From Serripes groenlandicus (lineage: Eukaryota; Mollusca; Bivalvia; Cardiida; Cardiidae), in contig JASEVX010000003.1 in the NCBI GenBank assembly GCA_031761405.1, positions 60,995,965-61,059,964 of the forward strand: a stretch of DNA of 64,000 nucleotides, written 5' to 3'. The notes beneath the pieces were generated by a model. It searched no databases, was not told the origin of the DNA, and saw only the letters and a program-made list of their open reading frames with translations. Made by a program: the position numbers and the translations under genes. Below are positions 57,261 through 64,000 of the stretch, piece after piece. Every line of letters starts with the position of its first letter. Within the stretch, counting starts at the first letter, position 1.

Positions 57261-58136
57261 ATAGAATGAGTGGAGAGGAGCAGAATTGCACCCGAACTAC
57301 CAACCGACCACACACAATGCTGATACTATTATTTCGATTCTAACATGATCCAAAACGTAACAATTGATGAAATTAGTATTTTGCAACACCAACATTATCT
57401 CCGTAAGTCTAAAAGATAAATAGAACATTATTATCGGGATTTGGCGCCCAAGTTTAGTTTAAACTTATTTATTTTACATCGATTGCGAAACAAGCTTTAA
57501 GCTTAGATTACTCACACTCAATGTCTGCTTCCTGGAGACTTAACCAGTACTCGTGCCGTTTTGTGTGGAAAAATCTCAAAAGGACCCGCTCATCACGGGA
57601 CTCGAACCAGGGACCTTTGATACGAGAGGCCGACGCTCTACCTCTGCACCACTGTAACGTTATGACGTCAACCGCTGACGTGACGTCACTTTCCTAGTCA
57701 CGCCCACAGATTTTTTTAAAATCAAGAACCCCCTATTAAAAGCATTCTCCAAGAATTAAAACTAAATGTATGAGAAATCTAAAAACACCGTTGTTTGTAC
57801 TGGATATTGGACAAGTTTCTGTATGAATTTCAGGTCTCTAGCTGAATCAGTTTTTTGTTAGTGCGAGATCTACAGAAATATGTAGTCAAAATGTCGATTT
57901 TTCGGGTTTTAACCTTAAAAATCTCTGAAACTAGATTTTTCCCAGATATAACGAAACCGCCCAGACCTAGATCGCATCGTGGTCTATAAGTGTGGCTAAT
58001 TTCAGCGAAATCGTTCTCACTGATTTCTTTGTCCTCAAATCGCTGAATTTTACAAGACATTGTGTCCCAATAGCCGTATAGACATTTGTTCCATAGAACA
58101 GAATAGAATAATTCTGTTCCACTACACTCATTCTAT
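57261..58136. mobile_element. M7 TIR element, copy 1 (holds a SINE)
   Basis: Starts ATAGAATGAGTGGAGAGGAG and ends CTGTTCCACTACACTCATTC then TAT: about 29 bp inverted. Contains TGACGTCA at 57663 and 57681. A minus frame (57830-58060) is shared with the other copies. Confidence 0.88.
57452..57656 (-). repeat. SINE-4 in M7 copy 1
   Basis: Absent from M7 copies 2 and 3 at the same site. On the minus strand: AGTGGTGCAGAGGTAGAGCG (box A), CCTGGTTCGAGTCCCGTG (box B), body, tail AATAAATAAGTTTAAACT. Confidence 0.85.
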
Positions 58137-58169
58137 ACTAGATAGGCGACACCTTAAGGGTTTCGCGGG

Positions 58170-58872
58170 ATAGAATGAGTGAAGAGGAGCAGAATTATAC
58201 CGAACTACCAACTGGCCACACGCAATACTAAATATATATGTTATGAATATGTAATTTCAATTCATACATGATTCAAAACGTAACAATTGATGACACTCAA
58301 GTTTTTTTGGCAACACCAAATTTATTTCCGCAAGTCTAAAAGATAAACACACCATACTATTGGTTTTGGCGCCAAAGCGATAACGTTATGACGTCATACC
58401 GCTGAAGTGCTAACGTGACGTCACTTTCCAAGTATTTGGTCACGTGAAAATATTTGATTCAAGAGCCCCTATTAAAAGCATTCTCCAACTATCAAAACTA
58501 AATGTATGAGAAATCTAAAAACACCGTTGTTTGTACTGGATATTGGACAAGTTTCAGTATGAATTTCAGGTCTCTAGCTGAATCCGTTTTTTGCTAGTGC
58601 GAGATCTACAGAAATATGTAGTCAAAATGTCGATTTTTCGGGTTTTAACCTTACAAATCTCTGAAACTAGATTTTTCCCAGATATAACGAAACCGCCCAG
58701 ACCTAGATCGCATTGTGGTCTATCAGTGTGGCTAATTTCAGCGAAATCGTTCTCACCGATTTCTTTGTCCACAAATCGCTGAATTTTACAACACATTGTG
58801 TCCCAATAGCCGTATAGACATTTGTTCCGTAGAACAGAATAGAATAATTCTGTTCCACTACACTCATTCTAT
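58170..58872. mobile_element. M7 TIR element, copy 2
   Basis: 703 bp, same ends. TGACGTCA at 58389 and 58416, CACGTG at 58441. Preceded by ACTAGATAGGCGACACCTTA, also present before copy 3. Confidence 0.92.
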
Positions 58873-59006
58873 AAAGATGTCAGGTATTGCACTTTTACAC
58901 ATCAACATTTTCAACAAAGGAAAATGAAGTAGTTTCTTAAGAACCTGTCTTCACTCTTCAATCTGAATTACATACTAGATAGGCGACACCTTAAGGGTTT
59001 CGCGGG

Positions 59007-59710
59007 ATAGAATGAGTGAAGAGGAGCAGAATTATACCGAACTACCAACTGGCCACACGCAATACTAAATATATATGTTATGAATATGTAATTTCAATTC
59101 TTACATGATTCAAAACGTAACAATTGATGACACTCAAGGTTTTTTGGCAAAACCAAAATTATTTCCGCAAGTCTAAAAGATAAACATACCATACTATTGG
59201 TTTTGGCGCCAAAGCGATAACGTTATGACGTCATACCGCTGAAGTGCTGAACGTGACGTCACTTTCCAAGTATTTGGTCACGTGAAAATATTTGATTCAA
59301 GAGCCCCTATTAAAAGCATTCTCCAACTATCAAAACTAAATGTATGAGAAATTTAAAAACACCGTTGTTTGCACTGGATCTTTGACAAGTTTCAGTTTAA
59401 ATTTCAGGTCTCTAGCTGATTCCGTTATTTGCTGGTACGAGATCTACAGAAATATGTAGTCAAAATGTCGATTTTTCGGGTTTTAACCTTAAAAATATCT
59501 AAAACTAGATTTTTCCCAGATATAACGAAACCGCCCAGACCTAGATCGCATTGTGGTCTATCAGTGTGGTTAATTTCAGCGAAATCGTTCTCACCGATTT
59601 CTTTGTCCTCAAATCGCTGAATTTTACAACACATTGTGTCCCAATAGCCGTATAGACATTTGTTCCGTAGAACAGAATAGAATAATTCTGTTCCACTACA
59701 CTCATTCTAT
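59007..59710. mobile_element. M7 TIR element, copy 3
   Basis: 704 bp, over 95% alike to copy 2. TGACGTCA at 59226 and 59254, CACGTG at 59279. Ends 134 bp before the GGT ATG. Confidence 0.92.
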
Positions 59711-59843
59711 ATTTGTTCAACCTGACAAAGACTCAAAGAAATTGTTACAATTTACCGATGGACTATTTTAATTTACATAAATTTAAATTCAAATAACGAA
59801 TTAATTGTTTTATTAGTATTTAACCTATACTTTATATTTTAGC
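59711..59843 (+). other. Short gap between M7 and GGT
   Basis: AT-rich, ending TATACTTTATATTTTAGC before ATG. Likely the 3' end of a 5'-UTR intron (TTTTAG acceptor) or the leader itself. No TATA box with initiator could be fixed. Confidence 0.4.
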
Positions 59844-60118
59844 ATGTCGAAGGGCAGAGCTTGGACAATTGCCACAATACTAATTGTGGCATGTTTGGTG
59901 GCTATTGGACTGGGTCTTGGACTTGGCCTTCGCAACAAGGACGATAATGAGGACGCCGCTGACAACATGGTCACATCGACATCATGTCCAACTCCCCCGT
60001 CATCCTCTAGATTAACGTCAGATTCTCCGTTATACACCCCACCAACAGAATCAGTCGAAGGTTTATACAGATTTGGGGCCGTGGCTTCGGATTCACCTCC
60101 ATGTTCCGTTATTGGAAA
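59844..60118 (+). CDS. GGT1: GGT coding exon 1 (membrane anchor and stalk)
   Basis: Residues 1-91 plus two bases of codon 92. ATG is preceded by TTTTAGC. The exon ends GGAAA before GTAAGT. It encodes the signal anchor ([19 protein letters not shown]), an acidic patch and a Pro/Ser/Thr linker, ending in the conserved [10 protein letters not shown] that precedes the enzyme core. Confidence 0.88.
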
Positions 60119-63100
60119 GTAAGTAAGGAAACGGTTTACTCATATCACGTGGTTATAGACGCAGGGACATTGGGATAAGGCCATTAAACATTCGAAATAA
60201 GTTTAGTTAGGTCTTGATGAAACCACTCAATTCAACTTTCTGTGTATGCTTAGCACATGCTAAACTGAATCTACATCGGCTGTACATGTCAGCGGGCTTG
60301 CTTACCAAATCGAAGATCATATCGTTCTGATTTTATTTGTGTGTTTTTTGTCAACTATCATAGGAGATTACTTATTGTGAATATAAACCATATAACTCAT
60401 TTCATTTCATTTTTGTGAATATAAATCATTTCATTTTTGTGAATATAAACCATTTCATTCTTGTGAATATAAATCATTCTATTCCCGCAATAATAACATA
60501 ATTGTAGAACCTATTTTCTGTTCAAACCACTTATGATCAGATACATTAACAGCGAACATGTAATATATAAGAATATTAAATAAGATCGAAAAATACCTTA
60601 TTAGTGTCTTATTGGTAGATCCGCGAGTATTAAGAGCGAGTTGAACATTTAAGAACAATCCATTGGTATCTGCAGTCCTAAGTCTAATTATCTTTTCAAG
60701 TCCAGGGTTTGATCTTCGCTGGCGGCGGTCCTGGTAAGTCCTGGCGGTCTTTGGGAAAGGCACTTGTTTAAGTCTAACACTGATTTGACACGTAGGCATC
60801 ATAATTAAGTGTCCTGGTACCTTGCTATGACTCAAATGCCGTTGAAAACGTCACAATACTTCAATAAAACAATAAAAGCTAATCTGTTTTAAACCCGGTA
60901 TGATACAGTCGGGTACTTACTTTAAAGCTAGGCGATTTATAAACTTTTAATAATGGTAATATCTCTGATGGTCTCTATAATGCTATTTTAGGCAAATGAT
61001 TATAATGATAACAACTGTAGGTTTTAACAGTGAGGTCTTAGGCCACTGGTAATTAGTGTAGCCTAATACTTTATTGGTCTGTGTAACTGATCATATTCTA
61101 AATATTTGTGTTTAAACAGTGAAATGTTAAGCAATGTTAGGCAATTATAATAATTAGTAGATTTATGTTGGATTTTAAGCAACTGATAGTACTAATAGTA
61201 TATACCCGTTGTTATTCACACTAGGGTGTTTACCAGCTGATAATAATTATAGTATTTAAATGTTTATGTTTACAGTGATATTATGATTCGTCACGGTGGT
61301 TCCGCCATGGATGCGGCCATTGCTGCCTTGGTGTGTGCCGGTGTGTACAACCCTCAGTCCTGTGGCATCGGTGGTGGGTTTATGATGACCTACTATAATA
61401 GGTAAACATACAAGAATAACTTTACACAAAACCGACTTAGACTCGTATGTTCGGTAATATATGGCAATTTACGATCATATTGTATACTTGTTGTTTTTAA
61501 CAGAACTATTTACATCTACATACTGCTTCAAGGGAACCTTTGAAACTGAATAACCAACATACAAGATGCTGAGCAGACGGTGCGGAAGCGCAGACTTGTC
61601 TTGATCGTCACTGATCAGTTTTCATGTCTTGTGGCTGAAACAATATCCTACTTATTTATTATTGGTGTACATATTGTGGTTATTCGTGTTGAGAACGTAT
61701 ATTAAATGACACCAGCGAGACTTATTTTGTTTACTAAGTTGTGTTAATGACTATACACAGGTCGTTAAGTAAGACGATATAATCATACTGAAATACTAAA
61801 CAAATGTACCGTATACACATGTTTTTGTTATACCCGCCATGACCATTAACTCTGTTATTCTGTTGTGTCTTTAGGGCAAACATGTCCAAACAAATAGTCA
61901 TGGCGAGGGAAATGGCACCAGCAGCCTCGACAGAGAATATGTACAAACAGGATGGATGGAATTCGCTAGAAGGTATACATTTGAGATTGTCCGGTTGAAA
62001 AGAAAAATGTAGTTATTGTAAATAGTGTAAATCCATTACAGCCTGTGCATCCACAAAGTCGTCTGAAGACCACACGTGAATGGGAAGGCCGTATCAAGAT
62101 TAACAATATTCATATAATTACGTACACATGCTTACTAGAAGTGATTATGTCAGCATATGCAGATTATGATAAGACGGTGAAGATACACAGGCCAAAATGA
62201 ACCTACGCTATTCAGAAATGCTAAGTTTCCCATTAGGGTCTCTAGAAAAATAAATGTTATTATCACAAACAACCAGGGGATTAATGATTTAAGTTTATCA
62301 AAAAAATGCCACATTTTGTTTGTTAAAAAAGTAAGAATTGAATGTTTGGTGTTTTTCGCCGCTTTCAACAAGTGTTCAGTTATATCACGGCATTTCCTGG
62401 GTAGGGTACCAGTGCTACTGGCTCATGTATCCTGACACCAGACAATAACTTGTAATGCCACGGCCTCCCGCAGCCGATGCGGACACTCAACCACTGCACG
62501 AGTTCGTGAAAAGAAAGGAAGTCCTGTGCCAAAAAACAAATATTTTACAAGTAAATGCAATTCATCATGCCACACGGATTAATTACTTGATTGCTTATTG
62601 ACCCAACTGTCAAAATGTAGTCCCTACTCATATCTAAAATATGACGTCGTCAGTTTAAACTATCTTTATTTAAAGCGGTACTCAACGCTTTTACATTTTA
62701 AGAAATTTTTGATTTCTTTTAAATGCATGCATGCATCATAAACTATTTGAAAATGATTCAGTTTTAATCCGAATGAAGCAAAAACAACAAGGTTAGTATC
62801 ATTTGGTGTTACTTACATTGTAAAATGGTGGAGCGTATTTATACGCGGTGGTGAGGATGTGACATTCGTCTGTAAGACTGATTCGTGGTGTAGTGGTAGA
62901 GCGACCGACCGGCAGCTTTCCTTCTTTGACGATCAGGTTTATTTGTTTTGAGTTACTGACTGGCTTATCTCACGATACATGGATTAGTTGTACTGGTAAC
63001 TTACCCAGGAAACGCTGTGACATAACTGAAAACATGTTACAAACGGCGTAAAGCAGCATACGAACAAACAAAAACTAATTGACTTTTAGGCTAAATCGCA

Positions 63101-63334
63101 TACAAAAAAAACCCAAGTATCAATCATAATTTATTCCGTAGGTGCAAAGTCTGTTGCCGTACCAGGTGAAGTAAAGGGACTGTATGAAGCATGGAAACTG
63201 GGCGGCAAGCTGCCCTGGAGTATCTTGTTTCAACCATCGATTCAAATGTGCATAGACGGGTTTACTGTAGGGCCACTGTTGGCGTTAGACATTGAAAAAA
63301 ACAAACGTTACTTCGACACACATTCCGAACTAAA
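59844..63334 (+). CDS. GGT1: Gamma-glutamyltransferase, 5' part of gene (four coding exons, incomplete 3')
   Basis: Exons 59844-60118, 61276-61401, 61875-61972 and 63142-63334 join in phase to 230 residues, with GT donors and AG acceptors throughout. GGT cleaves the gamma-glutamyl bond of glutathione at the outer cell surface and hydrolyses it or transfers the glutamyl group. Seen: a short basic N-terminus, one membrane span at about residues 7-29 (type II anchor), a Ser/Thr/Pro-rich stalk at about 40-70, then the family core: [12 protein letters not shown] (99-110), SCGIGGGF (120-127), AREMAP (144-149; Arg145 matches the glutamate-binding Arg of human GGT1), VAVPGE (171-176) and [10 protein letters not shown] (190-199). 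The catalytic Thr region lies beyond the window, so activity cannot be judged. A pyrimidine-poor TTTTAG directly before CATG may be a splice acceptor, implying an untranslated first exon upstream. GGT1/GGT5 type rather than GGT6/7 is inferred from the ARE motif. No stop or frameshift is seen. Confidence 0.9.
60119..61275 (+). other. GGT intron 1
   Basis: 1157-bp intron, GTAAGT donor and TTTACAG acceptor. It holds a roughly 26-bp tandem repeat (TTTCATTTTTGTGAATATAA) at about 60375-60482 and a diverged SINE-like stretch at about 60690-60870. A 118-codon minus-strand reading frame here is regarded as chance. Confidence 0.8.
60375..60482. repeat. 26-bp tandem repeat in GGT intron 1
   Basis: Three to four copies of a unit built on TTTCATTTTTGTGAATATAA followed by A(A/T)CCAT or ATCAT. 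Simple minisatellite. Confidence 0.75.
61276..61401 (+). CDS. GGT1: GGT coding exon 2 (N-terminal nucleophile-fold core)
   Basis: Completes codon 92 (Asn) and encodes residues 93-133 plus two bases of 134. Holds [16 protein letters not shown] and [16 protein letters not shown], two of the most conserved GGT blocks. Acceptor TTTACAG, donor GTAAAC. Confidence 0.92.
61875..61972 (+). CDS. GGT1: GGT coding exon 3 (ARE substrate-binding motif)
   Basis: Completes Arg134 and encodes residues 135-166 plus one base. Contains [13 protein letters not shown]; the Arg of ARE binds the substrate alpha-carboxylate in human GGT1 (established for the family). Acceptor TCTTTAG, donor GTATAC. Confidence 0.9.
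62338..62505 (-). repeat. SINE-1 fragment in GGT intron 3
   Basis: TGAATGTTTGGTGTTTTTCG, TTATATCACGGCATTTCCTG and CCAGTGCTACTGGCTCATGT. Confidence 0.75.
62880..63065 (+). repeat. SINE-1 fragment in GGT intron 3, plus
   Basis: Box A GTGGTGTAGTGGTAGAGCG, then TACTGGTAACTTACCCAGGA, CATGTTACAAACGGCGTAAA. The central segment is deleted. Confidence 0.75.
63142..63334 (+). CDS. GGT1: GGT coding exon 4
   Basis: Residues 167-230 plus two bases. Contains [16 protein letters not shown] and [15 protein letters not shown], followed by a helix [15 protein letters not shown], all in the order expected for GGT. Acceptor CCGTAG, donor GTAAGC. The next exon is outside the window. Confidence 0.9.
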
Positions 63335-64000
63335 GTAAGCATTTTTATTGTTATTTGACAGTTCCGTGATCGTACTGAGTTGGTCAAACAAATACATAAA
63401 AATATTACATTCGTATATACGGAGTAATTTCGGGTGTCATGTTTATTCCATTGTTTCATTGGCGATCTCAAATGTAACTGACGAGGAATTTAATCTGGTT
63501 CCTCGTTGAACAAAACTGTGTTATGCGATACCGTCATTTTCAGGGGAGGTAACTAGTTAAATTAATAACTATCGACAACGTCAAACTAAGAGCGAGGTTC
63601 GAGTATTTAGTGCCGATTACTAGCACCAAATTAGCTTGGCCCTTCTCGCAATTTGATTAAAATCTTGCCCGTGAGTTATCTAGTTAGACAAACATCTTGG
63701 ACGTCTAGGGAGCGCGTATTACCATAATACGACGTACAAGTACGCAATTTATTCTCAATCGCCATTAATGTCAAAACAATAATTCGTCAAAACATGTGAA
63801 GCAAGGTTATGTATGGTGGCATACTTCTGCCACTACATAACCACTTAATTATTACGTTATTTAACTAGTTAGTCACTTAATTATCATGATAAATATCTGA
63901 TTAACGCGTTATTTTTTATGGTAACAGATAGTTATGTTAACACTAAAAAGTATATGTTACTGCCCACTACTGCCAACATATACCTACATAATGCCATTTT
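63335..64000 (+). other. GGT intron 4 (incomplete)
   Basis: Begins with GTAAGC. No further exon is visible up to the window end. An AT-rich stretch around 63840-63950 shows no recognised repeat. Confidence 0.6.

Larger units (their letters stand above)
61973..63141 (+). other. GGT intron 3 with two SINE remnants
   Basis: 1169-bp intron. Holds a SINE-1 fragment in minus orientation (about 62338-62505) and another in plus orientation (about 62880-63065). The rest shows nothing recognisable. Confidence 0.75.

Noticed and set aside
60479..60835. 118-codon minus frame
   Set aside because: Lies in GGT intron 1 and overlaps a diverged SINE.

Overview
This window reads as eukaryotic, AT-rich, intron-bearing animal nuclear DNA. 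It has tRNA-derived SINEs, a LINE, many small inverted-repeat transposons (MITEs) and large satellites, and no operons, ribosome binding sites or dense coding. The repeat style (several SINE families with a shared 3' tail, MITEs carrying satellites) and the gamma-glutamyltransferase exons suggest a mollusc, probably a bivalve. Species assignment (a dreissenid-like mussel is my best guess) is weak.

Only one conventional gene is well supported: the 5' part of a gamma-glutamyltransferase (GGT) gene on the + strand. Its four coding exons (59844-60118, 61276-61401, 61875-61972, 63142-63334) splice in phase, and the gene continues past the window. The other 59.8 kb is intergenic repeat landscape. 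Protein relics in it are a 5'-truncated LINE reverse-transcriptase tail (about 12932-14190, minus strand), a frameshifted remnant of an unrecognised protein (about 17610-18100) and a short integrase-like helix-turn-helix fragment (18994-19173) inside an unusual inverted-repeat element.

Layout. 0-10 kb: MITEs, a roughly 160-bp tandem family (2.95-3.44 kb) and a 24-bp satellite (8.93-9.63 kb). 10-23 kb: palindromic 21-bp satellites, a CACACTTCAT satellite element, the nested MITE/LINE/hairpin locus, the 1.4-kb foldback element and a strong CTCF-like motif (20.5 kb). 25.9-27.4 kb: a 25-bp minisatellite. 28-37 kb: tandem duplications with dated SINE insertions, a 600-bp CT tract and many MITEs. 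37.9-38.3 kb: a 68-bp satellite. 42.9-44.8 kb: a 73-bp satellite with a 9-unit higher-order repeat. 51.8-53.5 kb: a graded 45-48-bp satellite. 57.2-59.7 kb: three tandem copies of a 0.7-kb inverted-repeat element carrying CRE and E-box motifs just upstream of GGT. 59.8-64 kb: the GGT gene.

The most unusual structure is a pair of 21-bp satellites that share a 13-bp frame (GAGATACTAAGTC and variants) but carry different 8-bp palindromic cores (GTGCGCAC or CTAATTAG). Each sits inside a different inverted-repeat transposon family. Most longer open reading frames in the window are translations of satellites or MITEs and are not annotated as genes. Repeat family names used below (M1, M2, SINE-1 and so on) are local labels, not database names.
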